Positions 1 to 6,527 of a stretch of DNA of 13,275 nt are shown here, piece by piece. The stretch covers positions 1-13,275 of the forward strand of contig DXJA01000206.1 in assembly GCA_019056875.1 (NCBI GenBank). Direction: 5' to 3'. The notes below the pieces were generated by a model. That model saw only the letters and a program-made list of their open reading frames with translations, ran no database searches and was not told the DNA's origin. The position numbers were made by a program, and so were the translations under genes. Source of the stretch: Candidatus Jordarchaeum madagascarense. Lineage in GTDB: Archaea > Asgardarchaeota > Jordiarchaeia > Jordiarchaeales > Jordiarchaeaceae. The number at the start of each line of letters is the position of its first letter. Position 1 is the stretch's first letter.

Positions 1-137
1 AAGATTTATAATACTCCTATTAAAATCGTTTACTTCCACTTTAGAAGAAATAAAAATACAGCAAATGACAGTTTAGATATCACTAAAAACTGCTTAAAGT
101 TGCTGAAATATCTCTGAAAATTGATTGAGGCGCCCTT

Positions 138-434
138 ATGCTGGAAGAGTTATTAGGTTTGGGAAGGTCTAAAACGCGTTTAGACATCATTAACCTCATG
201 TTAGATGAGGGAAGACCCTTATCGGCTTCTGAGATGGCTGAAAAATTAGATATAAGTCTGAATGCTGCTAATATTGCAATTCACTATATGAATAAGGCGG
301 GGCTTTTAAATAAGGTTGAACGCGGCATGTATGAGGTTAATGTCTACGCCTTTTGTAAGGCCTTTTTGACATTCATTTTGGGTTCTAAAATTAAGGTTTA
401 TGCGGGTAAGAGTTTGGAGAATTTTTCAAAGTAG
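138..434 (+). CDS. Small winged-helix DNA-binding protein, array copy 1
   Basis: This 98-aa protein is a probable MarR/TrmB-like winged-helix transcription factor; its target is unknown. Residues 9-22 form a first helix after a GLGRS motif. Residues 29-39 (SASEMAEKLDI) are HTH helix 2, residues 40-53 the recognition helix, and residues 56-67 the wing with an RGMYEVN turn matching the RGEYExN of copies 3 and 4. The C-terminal part is hydrophobic (FCKAFLTFIL), then ends in a basic tail unlike the other copies. The ATG at 138 has a weak Shine-Dalgarno sequence (tgagg, 126-130). A possible TATA-like cttaaag lies at 93-99 and a second AT-rich box at 5-12; neither is strong. The fold assignment is firm; a regulatory role is inferred. 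Confidence 0.8.
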   Translation: MLEELLGLGRSKTRLDIINLMLDEGRPLSASEMAEKLDISLNAANIAIHYMNKAGLLNKVERGMYEVNVYAFCKAFLTFILGSKIKVYAGKSLENFSK

Positions 435-450
435 GAGGTGAAAAAAGGGG

Positions 451-729
451 TTGAGTAGCCGAATAGGTAATACAGTGTTGAGGTTACGAGGAGGAAGTCT
501 TAAGGTTTTGTCTCTTCTTTCAATTTCGCACCGTCCGCTGAGACCGGTTGAGATTGCAGAAATTCTGGGCATGCCACTCAATGATGTTGGAAAGTATCTG
601 GTGCGGTTGGGTAGTAAAGGTTTGGTTTCGAAAGTGGACATGGAGGGTAATTCTACAGGATATGTTTCGAACATGGATATTTTAGAAATGTTATTGGATC
701 ATGAGCGTAGGTTAAGAGAGCTTGAATAG
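451..729 (+). CDS. Small winged-helix DNA-binding protein, array copy 2
   Basis: This 92-aa protein is the shortest member of the array. Residues 9-25 (LRLRGGSLKVL onward) align with the LLRLGGS helix of copy 4. HTH helix 2 is residues 31-41 (RPVEIAEILGM), the recognition helix is about 42-55, and the wing (about 58-72) is longer and more polar than in its sisters. The C-terminal helix is charged (MLLDHERRLRELE) rather than purely hydrophobic. The start is TTG, chosen because a strong Shine-Dalgarno sequence (aggaggtg, 433-440) overlaps the stop of copy 1 and lies 10 nt before it. The gap to copy 1 is 16 nt, so translation is probably coupled. The target and function are unknown. Confidence 0.78.
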   Translation: MSSRIGNTVLRLRGGSLKVLSLLSISHRPLRPVEIAEILGMPLNDVGKYLVRLGSKGLVSKVDMEGNSTGYVSNMDILEMLLDHERRLRELE

Positions 730-752
730 TTTTTTTAAAGGGGGTACCGGTT

Positions 753-1049
753 TTGGTTGTTGATAGAACTGAGGAACTTTTTGACAAGTTTGATAAGCTT
801 TTGAGGCTAAGGGATACCGCGAATAGGGTTCTGGTTTATATTCTTACTAGTCCCAAGCCGGTTACCCCTAAGGAGCTTATTGATAATTTGGGTTTGACTG
901 AGAATAGTGTTTGGAAAACTGTGCGGCGTTTGGAGTCGGATGGCTTTGTTCGATCTGTGGACCGGGGGGAGTATGAGCCGAATTTTGGTTTTATAACGGC
1001 GCTTCTCTTGTTTAAGGTGCAGGAGTTGATTAAAGCTTTAGAGAAGTGA
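753..1049 (+). CDS. Small winged-helix DNA-binding protein, array copy 3
   Basis: This 98-aa protein is the closest paralogue of copy 4. Both share KLLRL, an SPKPVTPKEL segment leading into HTH helix 2, RGEYExN in the wing and GFIxA in the C-terminal helix. The recognition helix (about 49-62, TENSVWKTVRRLES) differs from that of copy 4 at most central positions. The C-terminal helix (about 79-97) is strongly hydrophobic and then amphipathic, as expected of a dimer interface. The start is TTG at 753, with a G-rich stretch (ggggg, 740-744) as a weak ribosome binding site. It begins 23 nt after copy 2. The family is MarR/TrmB/ArsR-type winged helix; no effector-binding domain is present. Confidence 0.82.
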   Translation: MVVDRTEELFDKFDKLLRLRDTANRVLVYILTSPKPVTPKELIDNLGLTENSVWKTVRRLESDGFVRSVDRGEYEPNFGFITALLLFKVQELIKALEK

Positions 1050-1056
1050 TTTCAGG

Positions 1057-1368
1057 ATGAGTGATGAAGAGGAACAAATTGGTCCCAAAGACGCGTTTAG
1101 TAAGTTGTTGAGACTGGGCGGATCTTCCATTCAGATAATTGAGTACATATTATGTTCTCCTAAGCCTGTTACTCCGAAGGAGCTTGTAGACGTTCTGGGG
1201 ATAACTGAGGGCACGGCTTGGAACGCTTTGAGCAGGTTGCAAAAAATTGGTTTTCTTGTTTCTAAAAATAGAGGGGAGTATGAGGCAAATGAGGGATTTA
1301 TTTTAGCGATGGTTCTTTTCTCCTTGACTGATATTGTAGAAAAATTGAGGGAGGTGAAGCGAAGATGA
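1057..1368 (+). CDS. Small winged-helix DNA-binding protein, array copy 4
   Basis: This 103-aa paralogue of copy 3 has an extra acidic N-terminus (MSDEEEQ), a feature shared with copy 5 (MSDSEE). The first helix includes KLLRLGGSS (16-24) and HTH helix 2 follows SPKPVTP (34-40). The recognition helix is about 50-63 (TEGTAWNALSRLQK), and the wing carries NRGEYEAN. The C-terminal helix (81-100) is hydrophobic and ends in a basic tail (KRR). The ATG lies 7 nt after copy 3, and its last codons overlap the start of copy 5 in an ATGA overlap, so translational coupling is likely. No ligand-binding domain is visible. The biological target is unknown. Confidence 0.83.
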   Translation: MSDEEEQIGPKDAFSKLLRLGGSSIQIIEYILCSPKPVTPKELVDVLGITEGTAWNALSRLQKIGFLVSKNRGEYEANEGFILAMVLFSLTDIVEKLREVKRR

Positions 1369-1691
1369 GCGATTCGGAAGAAGTTGAGGCGCGTAAAAGC
1401 CTACTGGAGACCATTAAGAATTTTCGGGGAAGAAGCATTTCGATACTGAACTACATTCTTGAGAACCAGAAAGGAAGCCCAGTGACTTCTGCTAAAATTC
1501 AGGAAGACTTGAAGTTAACTCCTTCCAATCTTTCACACGGCGGTAAAATATTAGAAGACGCAAAAATGATAATTAGAGAAAAAGAAGGTTACACCCCTAA
1601 CCTAGGATTTTTACTCGCAGCAATTCTGGAAATTGTTCTAGACCTTGATAAAAGAGTAAAAAGTATTGAGGACGAAACAAAAAAGAAATAA
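1365..1691 (+). CDS. Small winged-helix DNA-binding protein, array copy 5
   Basis: This 108-aa member shares the acidic start (MSDSEE) and the RGRSISILNYIL helix with copy 4. The recognition helix (about 52-65) contains SNLSHGGKILED, lacking the R-R-L pair of copies 3 and 6, so DNA contacts probably differ. The wing is short (EKEGYTPN) and is followed by GFLLAAILEIVLDL, the hydrophobic helix, and a very basic or charged C-terminus (KKK). The start codon overlaps the stop of copy 4 by 4 nt and has a strong Shine-Dalgarno sequence (gaggtga, 1351-1357). Third-position C is more frequent here (19 of 108 codons) than in copy 3 (7 of 98), so base use changes within the array. Confidence 0.82.
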   Translation: MSDSEEVEARKSLLETIKNFRGRSISILNYILENQKGSPVTSAKIQEDLKLTPSNLSHGGKILEDAKMIIREKEGYTPNLGFLLAAILEIVLDLDKRVKSIEDETKKK

Positions 1692-1744
1692 CCGTGCACT
1701 TTAAAAAGTGTGGTATAAAAATTTGTTCAGTTGGAGGTTTGTGT

Positions 1745-2071
1745 ATGGGAAATGAGGAAATATTGGAGGAAGTCGAAGCAATTGAAGGAGATTATAAGAC
1801 TCTATTGAAGCGTCTAACTGATCCAAGGGCTAAAACTATGTATTCGATACTGGAACTTTTACTTCAACACGTTAAGGGGGAACCAGTTCCAGCGGGTGAG
1901 ATAAAAGATAAGCTGGGAATTTCGAAACAAGCAGCCACCAATGCAGCGCGTAGGCTTGAGGAAAGTGGTCTCATAGCCCGCACATCTGAGGGGTACATGA
2001 TAAATCAGGGAGTCCTAATCAATTTAATTATCCAGATACTTGGGGAAATTCTTAGAAAAATAGAGCCTTGA
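1745..2071 (+). CDS. Small winged-helix DNA-binding protein, array copy 6
   Basis: The last member is 108 aa from the ATG at 1745. That start is preferred over an in-frame GTG at 1694 because ggagg (1733-1737) lies 7 nt before it, and because the upstream residues (a Cys-rich leader) have no counterpart in the sister genes. The N-terminus is acidic (NEEILEEVEAIEGD). HTH helix 2 is about 50-59 (AGEIKDKLGI), the recognition helix about 60-73 (SKQAATNAARRLEE) is the most classical MarR-like one, and the wing is SEGYMINQG. The C-terminal helix (VLINLIIQILGEIL) is extremely hydrophobic, either a dimer interface or possibly a membrane-associated helix. The 53-nt gap to copy 5 is the longest in the array, so independent expression is possible. 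Confidence 0.82.
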   Translation: MGNEEILEEVEAIEGDYKTLLKRLTDPRAKTMYSILELLLQHVKGEPVPAGEIKDKLGISKQAATNAARRLEESGLIARTSEGYMINQGVLINLIIQILGEILRKIEP

Positions 2072-2138
2072 ATAAAAAGCTGGAAAAAATTTTCTTCAAA
2101 TAATATTATCACTTGTTATTAGATGGGAGTTGATGGTT

Positions 2139-2160
2139 AAAAAAGGGAATAATCTTTTTA
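2139..2160. terminator. Possible T-rich termination zone between convergent genes
   Basis: The 86-nt gap between the winged-helix array and the convergent dehydrogenase has an A6 run at 2139-2144, which reads as T6 on the minus strand just after the dehydrogenase stop. A T5 run at 2155-2159 serves the plus strand. Archaeal termination relies mainly on U-tracts, so both genes could end here. No stable hairpin is visible. Confidence 0.35.
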
Positions 2161-3300
2161 TATGCTGATTTTTTCTACACCCTCAATTATGCTGCGAGTT
2201 CCCTTAGTTGATGCCATTTTTTCTAAATCGGCTGGTGTAGCTATTTTTCCTGTTTTTGCAGATAAGTAACCTAAAAGCACGACCGCCACGGCTTTCTTTG
2301 CTTCTTCGGGAGCAAAAACGGGCTCTTTGCCCTCAAGTACACATTCTGCAAAATGTTCATCCTCGTGCCTAAAACTGATAATGTAATACATGGGGAATGG
2401 TTCATGCTCCACCTCTGGGCTATACCACTGGTACCTATTTTCACCAGCCTCAATTACCGTTGAGAAAATCTGCACCGGCTTAGTCCAAGAGTGATCCTCC
2501 AGAATTGTTCCCTTTGTTCCATAAAACTCAAGCCTATTATTTGGTGGACTAAACACGGTGTCGCTTACCACCACCTCGCCGATGCACCCATTTTCAAATT
2601 TCATGAACATCATGGCGTTGTCGTCTGCTTTGTTCTCAAGTTTTATCATTTGCTTTGCGAGCCAACAGTAAGCTAAAGCTACATCGCCTAGCATCCAATT
2701 AAGAATTGCAAATTTGTGAACCGCTGCGTCCATCAACACACCCCCTCCTGCTTTTTCTGGTGAACCTTTCCAGTGCTCGGGTTTTGAAAGATCGGGGGTC
2801 TCATCCACTCCCTCGTAGCCTCTTACCAGGATAGGGGTTCCTATTAATCCTTCTTCAAGTACTTTTTTGATTAGTTTATGGGCTGGTAGAAAGCGGTGGT
2901 TTTCCGCTATCATCAGTTTGACTCCCCCCTTTTTTGCCGCCTTTATCATATTGTCGCATTCTTCAAGCGTTGACGCCATGGGTTTCTCGCATAGAATATG
3001 TTTACCAGTCTCTGCAGCTTCCACAGTAAAATCGTTATGCAGAAAGTGGGGAAGAGTTATGAGAACAGCGTCCACCTCATCACTTTTCAAAATGTCTTGG
3101 TAATTCCTGCTCACAGTTAGATTGTAAATATCCGCTAATTTTTTTGCATTTTCATATTTCACGTCAAAGGCGGATACTAGTTTAATATTCCGGGAATTCT
3201 TACAGGCAGCGGCGTGAAAATGAGCAGCCGTGCCGCATCCCAAAACTCCGAATTTTACCTGCTTCATCATTCTCAGCTTCTGAGATATTCTCGATAACAT
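2158..3300 (-). CDS. Gfo/Idh/MocA family NAD(P)-dependent oxidoreductase
   Basis: This 380-aa protein has the usual length and full domain set of the family, which oxidises or reduces sugars, inositols and related polyols with NAD(P). An N-terminal Rossmann fold (about 14-135) carries the dinucleotide-binding GCGTAA loop (21-26) and the family signature EKP (105-107), whose Lys is the usual catalytic residue. The C-terminal alpha/beta domain carries GGGVLMDAAVHK (185-196) with the conserved Asp191 and His195. The active site therefore looks intact; the substrate cannot be told. The ATG at 3300 gives a 10-residue extension before Met11-Met12 (ATG codons ending at 3270 and 3267), which sit closer to the first strand. 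No clear Shine-Dalgarno sequence marks any of these starts, so the true start is uncertain. The small GTPase gene lies 236 nt upstream on the same strand. Confidence 0.93.
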   Translation of the reverse strand: MLSRISQKLRMMKQVKFGVLGCGTAAHFHAAACKNSRNIKLVSAFDVKYENAKKLADIYNLTVSRNYQDILKSDEVDAVLITLPHFLHNDFTVEAAETGKHILCEKPMASTLEECDNMIKAAKKGGVKLMIAENHRFLPAHKLIKKVLEEGLIGTPILVRGYEGVDETPDLSKPEHWKGSPEKAGGGVLMDAAVHKFAILNWMLGDVALAYCWLAKQMIKLENKADDNAMMFMKFENGCIGEVVVSDTVFSPPNNRLEFYGTKGTILEDHSWTKPVQIFSTVIEAGENRYQWYSPEVEHEPFPMYYIISFRHEDEHFAECVLEGKEPVFAPEEAKKAVAVVLLGYLSAKTGKIATPADLEKMASTKGTRSIIEGVEKISI

Positions 3301-3536
3301 ATGAAAACATCTTTATTGTATTATCAACAGTCTAAAATGCTTTTGCTAGATAATCAGGACATCTAATTTGAAAAAAATAATTAGGCAGAATAATAGAGCC
3401 TAAATGATAAGAATGACCATCTCTAAGAAAGGAACATTTTTCTATCGGAGTAGAATAACGAGAGCAATTATTCCTGCATCCCCTAGAATTTGGGGGGAGT
3501 ATAAACAAAAAAAGTAGAGATGAGGTAACTTTTAGG
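3301..3536. other. Intergenic region between GTPase and dehydrogenase genes
   Basis: This 236-nt AT-rich gap is the longest in the window. It contains the T-tract ending the GTPase gene, a short C4/G4 inverted repeat (3480-3495) and presumably the dehydrogenase promoter, though no convincing TATA box can be pointed to. A 37-codon open frame on the plus strand (3404-3517) is judged spurious. No tRNA or other structured RNA was recognised. Confidence 0.5.
3507..3513 (-). terminator. T7 tract downstream of the small GTPase gene
   Basis: Read on the minus strand, seven Ts followed by gttta lie 23 nt after the GTPase stop codon. This is a typical archaeal intrinsic U-tract termination signal without a required hairpin. 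It suggests that the GTPase and the downstream dehydrogenase are mostly separate transcripts. Confidence 0.5.
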
Positions 3537-4040
3537 TTAGTTACTTTTATCTCTTAAAAAGTGTTCCTCAATCGCTTCTCTCAATATTTGAGACATTACC
3601 GCTTTCCTTTTGGGATCGATAGCCACCATTCCATAAGTTTTTAAACCTAGAAAATCTTCCACCTCTCTTGGACTTAGAGCACCGGGGAGGTCTTGTTTGT
3701 TCGCTATGACCCAGAAAGTTGTACTGGGAATATTTGCGTATTTTTCAACTAACTTCTTAGTTTCTGAAAGGTTATAAGGTGTTGAATCGGTGACAATGAA
3801 TATCACTTTGGAGCCTCGTGTCAACCCCCTCCACAAGAAGTGAAATCTGTTCTGGCCTGCAATATCGAAAAGGCTAACCTCGTAGTCGCCCACACAGAGA
3901 AAACCAAAGTTTAGTCCAATGGTTTGTTGATAATTCTCAATGACTTTTTCGTCAGTTAGTAACGTAACAATGCTGGTTTTTCCTACGGCTGGAAGCCCAA
4001 TGAAGGAAACCTTAGCATGTTCCGTTGCGCGCACCCCCAC
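3537..4040 (-). CDS. Arf/Rab-like small GTPase
   Basis: This 167-aa single-domain protein is a P-loop GTPase of the Ras superfamily with nearly all G motifs. G1 is GLPAVGKT (15-22), G2 is Thr40 in QTIGLNF, G3 is DIAGQ (59-63) with the catalytic Gln63, and G4 is NKQD (114-117). G5 is weak (AID, 140-142). QTIG-x-N-F and the LWR that follows DIAGQ recall Arf and Rab proteins. There is no C-terminal cysteine for prenylation, no membrane segment and no signal peptide, so it is cytosolic. Such GTPases in archaea and bacteria often work with roadblock/MglB-type partners; none is encoded in this window. The start is GTG; a second in-frame GTG lies two codons later, and an AT-rich TATA-like box directly abuts the start. 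The cellular role is unknown. Confidence 0.9.
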   Translation of the reverse strand: MGVRATEHAKVSFIGLPAVGKTSIVTLLTDEKVIENYQQTIGLNFGFLCVGDYEVSLFDIAGQNRFHFLWRGLTRGSKVIFIVTDSTPYNLSETKKLVEKYANIPSTTFWVIANKQDLPGALSPREVEDFLGLKTYGMVAIDPKRKAVMSQILREAIEEHFLRDKSN

Positions 4041-4050
4041 TATATAAATA
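4041..4050. promoter_or_regulatory. TATA-like box in the divergent GTPase/GH57 region
   Basis: The sequence tatataaata is a good TATA-type element on either strand. On the minus strand it touches the GTG start of the GTPase gene, which would put the transcript start about 20-25 nt inside the frame. On the plus strand it would give the GH57-like gene a leader of about 125 nt. Orientation and use are undecided. Confidence 0.35.
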
Positions 4051-4137
4051 GTTGGAGATTATTTTGGTTATTTACTGTTTTCAAATTTGGTATTACTGAG
4101 GGAATACGTAGATAATGAGCTTCACATATTGATAGTA

Positions 4138-4152
4138 GGAAAATTAATTTCC
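4138..4152 (+). promoter_or_regulatory. Possible BRE/TATA element and inverted repeat before the GH57-like gene
   Basis: The 15-nt ggaaa-attaa-tttcc has 5-bp inverted arms around an AT centre. The ggaaaa part resembles a BRE and ttaattt a TATA box. A transcript starting about 27 nt later would begin near 4174 and leave a short leader with the Shine-Dalgarno sequence at 4179-4187 before the TTG at 4197. The symmetry could instead be an operator. This is inferred from spacing only. Confidence 0.35.
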
Positions 4153-4196
4153 AAGTTTTTCAATATTTTAACTGTTTTAGGAGAAGGTGTGAAGAA

Positions 4197-6353
4197 TTGA
4201 CAGTTTATGTGAATTTTCATTTTCATCTGAATATGTTCTACGCGGAGTATACAGACGAGGAGGTAATCCGGCGTTTTCCGAATATTTATCGGGCTTTGTT
4301 GGATTTTTTTGACCGTTATCCAAGGATTAAGGCTGGTTGGGATATAGAAGTTACGCGTTCTATCGATTTTCTTAAACGAGTGGCGCCTGACGTTATTGAT
4401 CGTCTTAAAAAGGGTGTTGAGAGGGGACAGTTTGAGATTTTGTTGGATACATGGAGTTTTAGTCTTCCTTCTATGCATACTGGGAATGAGTTTGATTTTC
4501 AGCACAGACTCGCTGTGGAGAATTTGACCAAGACATTTAAGCGTGTTTCGGGGGGATACTTTGCGCAGGAGTGTTCCTATCATTCTGCTATGCCCATTCT
4601 TTTCCGGAGGAATGGTGTGGAGTTTTTTGTGATTCAGATGTCTGCGGTGCGTAACTTGCTACAGGATGTTTCTAATCTGGATCATAGAATGCACGAATTG
4701 GTGGCTTTTGATGGTGCAACCACTATTCCCTGTGTAATGTTTGTCACCGGTGTGGTTGAGGATCCTGTTGCCAAGGTTAAGAATATGAAGGACAGCGGGT
4801 TTGGCGATGTTCTGGTTGTTATTATGGAGGACGCTGAAGTTCTGCACACGGACGCTCTGGAGAGTTACATAATTGAGTTCGAGAAGCTGAACTATGTGGA
4901 GTATACTCTCTGCAGTGAATTTGTGCGCGGCGCTAAAGTGGGGAGACCCTTACACGTCCATGATTTGACATGGGTTCCGGGGCCTTACGATCATTTGCTT
5001 TGGCTTAGGGATCCCTGGGATCAGCATTTATGGACTTTGAATGAAATTGCCAGACGAGATATTCGGGAAGCTGAGTTCTGGATAAATAGGGCTAAAAATG
5101 AGGGAATCGACGTGAGTGAGGAGGAGGCTGAATTAGAGGAGGCAAAGAAGTGGGTTCTCTTGGGCCAGAACTCTGATAAGTTGGGTTGGGACCCTTGTGC
5201 TTATAAAAGGCTTCAGGGAGATTATGAGTATCGTTACGCCTCAGAGATTGCAGAGATAGCTGGTGCGGTTGCTAGTGAAAAGGTTTTTTCTAGAACGAGT
5301 TTCGATTTCTCAGAGGATTCTTTCAAAAAATACTTGGTTTTTAATTATCATCAATATGAGGTTCCCCAGATGCCATTAAACATGGGGATTAGGTTGGAGG
5401 ATCGGGTGTTGAGGGGGGAGGAAATTGTTTTGCAAGTTAATGGAGAACCGGTTCCTTCAGATTTTACCAGTTTCAAGCTCCATTATGATGGAACACTGAA
5501 TGAGGCGAATCTGGTTTATGTTGGTGGCTTGAAGCCGGGAGAGATCGCTACCGCTCAAATCGTTAAGGGTGAACCAAAAGTTGAGGATCGTGGAGCGTTC
5601 TCTGTATCTGAAACGGTTTTGGGTAATGGTTTGGTTGAGCTACAGTTTGAGAAAAGGGTTCCCTTACGTCTAGTTGACAAATCTAAAGGTTTGGTTTATG
5701 GCGAGGAGGCGCAGCCTTTCTTGGGGTCCTTGGCTTCTTTTCTTGATGAGGATTCTTTGGAAGCATCTCCTTCGGTGGAGGTGTCAAATAGGGGGGATAG
5801 GGGTGTTTTTGCTGAGGTTAAATATACTCGGGTGCTTACTAACAGTTCTAGTATATCCACTAGGTTTAGGGTTTATCGTGGGTTGCCTCTGCTGGAGGTG
5901 GAGTCTCAGGTTGATGTGAGGGGTAACCATGCTGGACGGATTGAGCCTTTGAATATTAGACCAGGTATTTATAGACCGAGGAAGCTTTGGAGAGATTTGG
6001 GAAGTCAACTTGTTCCGTTGGAGGTTAGAGACGATAGGAAGTTTCATCCCCTTGTTAATGATTGGGTGGCTTTATCTAATGAGGAAAAGGGTTTGGTTGT
6101 GGCAGGGGATGGCAAGGTTAGATCATTCAAGGAGATTAGGGATGATGAGAGGGAGATTAGCTTGTTTAAGGCGGAGTCCACTTACTCAACGGATCCCATG
6201 GAGGCTTTTAGGGGAGTCTACCCCTTGAAGTGCATATTGATACCTTTCTCGGGAAGTCTTCCGGACAAATATGTATCAATAGCCAGATGCTACACTAGCT
6301 CACCGGGAATTGTAGGTATGACGCAATATGAGGGATTCAGACAAGTAGTGTAA
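4197..6353 (+). CDS. GH57-like glycoside hydrolase with C-terminal beta-sandwich
   Basis: This 718-aa protein has no signal peptide or membrane segment and is probably a cytosolic glycan-active enzyme. The N-terminal part (1-300) keeps the order of GH57 motifs. HFHL (8-11) sits where HQP is usual, GQFEIL (77-82) matches motif 2, and AQECSY (123-128) offers Glu125 as nucleophile. MEDAEVLH (210-217) offers Asp212 as acid/base, and TLCSE (237-241) matches motif 5. The helical middle (about 280-355) ends with LGQNSDKLGW and a DYEYRYASEIA helix, as in GH57/GH38-type enzymes. Residues about 380-718 are beta-rich, like the C-terminal sandwich of GH38 and related families. The TTG start is supported by aggagaagg (4179-4187). 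Substrate and family number are uncertain: alpha-glucan or alpha-mannoside activity are both possible, and motif 1 is atypical. Confidence 0.75.
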   Translation: MTVYVNFHFHLNMFYAEYTDEEVIRRFPNIYRALLDFFDRYPRIKAGWDIEVTRSIDFLKRVAPDVIDRLKKGVERGQFEILLDTWSFSLPSMHTGNEFDFQHRLAVENLTKTFKRVSGGYFAQECSYHSAMPILFRRNGVEFFVIQMSAVRNLLQDVSNLDHRMHELVAFDGATTIPCVMFVTGVVEDPVAKVKNMKDSGFGDVLVVIMEDAEVLHTDALESYIIEFEKLNYVEYTLCSEFVRGAKVGRPLHVHDLTWVPGPYDHLLWLRDPWDQHLWTLNEIARRDIREAEFWINRAKNEGIDVSEEEAELEEAKKWVLLGQNSDKLGWDPCAYKRLQGDYEYRYASEIAEIAGAVASEKVFSRTSFDFSEDSFKKYLVFNYHQYEVPQMPLNMGIRLEDRVLRGEEIVLQVNGEPVPSDFTSFKLHYDGTLNEANLVYVGGLKPGEIATAQIVKGEPKVEDRGAFSVSETVLGNGLVELQFEKRVPLRLVDKSKGLVYGEEAQPFLGSLASFLDEDSLEASPSVEVSNRGDRGVFAEVKYTRVLTNSSSISTRFRVYRGLPLLEVESQVDVRGNHAGRIEPLNIRPGIYRPRKLWRDLGSQLVPLEVRDDRKFHPLVNDWVALSNEEKGLVVAGDGKVRSFKEIRDDEREISLFKAESTYSTDPMEAFRGVYPLKCILIPFSGSLPDKYVSIARCYTSSPGIVGMTQYEGFRQVV

Positions 6354-6527
6354 ATAGATAGTGTTTTTGAGAGGGTAATAAGGTAATATTTTAAAGTGTA
6401 GATTTGCTTGTAAAACAAGGAAAAAATAAGGAGGAGAATCAGGAGTAAGACTGTCGAAAGACAATAACTTCATGAAATAATACGTTAATCGAAGAGATGT
6501 TTTTGGTATAGTATGAGGGACTGATTT

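Larger units (their letters stand above)
138..2071 (+). other. Tandem array of six paralogous winged-helix genes (probable operon)
   Basis: Six consecutive small genes on one strand (138-434, 451-729, 753-1049, 1057-1368, 1365-1691, 1745-2071) encode related winged-helix proteins. Gaps are 16, 23, 7, -4 and 53 nt, which suggests one transcript. Each protein has a helix, a winged HTH and a hydrophobic C-terminal helix that could serve for dimerisation. Genes 3 and 4 match at 41 of 73 aligned positions without gaps (counted by eye). The others are more diverged but keep the order of elements. A convergent gene follows at the right end. The left end lies 137 nt from the window edge, so further copies may exist outside. 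The array structure is seen directly; co-transcription and heterodimerisation are inferred. Confidence 0.85.

Noticed and set aside
1061..1067. gtgatga, matching a C box of archaeal C/D sRNA
   Set aside because: It lies within the start of array copy 4, and no matching D', C' and D boxes follow at the proper distance.
1694..1744. Upstream in-frame GTG start for array copy 6, adding 17 residues with two cysteines
   Set aside because: It has no Shine-Dalgarno sequence, whereas ATG 1745 has ggagg at the right distance and fits the lengths of the sister genes.
3480..3495. C4/G4 hairpin-like repeat (cccc, 8-nt loop, gggg)
   Set aside because: A 4-bp stem with an 8-nt loop is too weak to call, and the adjacent T7 tract already explains termination.
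3404..3517. 37-codon open frame on the plus strand (begins MIRMTISKKG) in the GTPase/dehydrogenase gap
   Set aside because: There is no Shine-Dalgarno sequence or promoter, it lies antisense between two minus-strand genes, and it shows no recognisable motif.
4122..4583. 153-codon open frame on the minus strand
   Set aside because: It is a mirror of the GH57-like gene, with no family motif and a composition typical of antisense reading.
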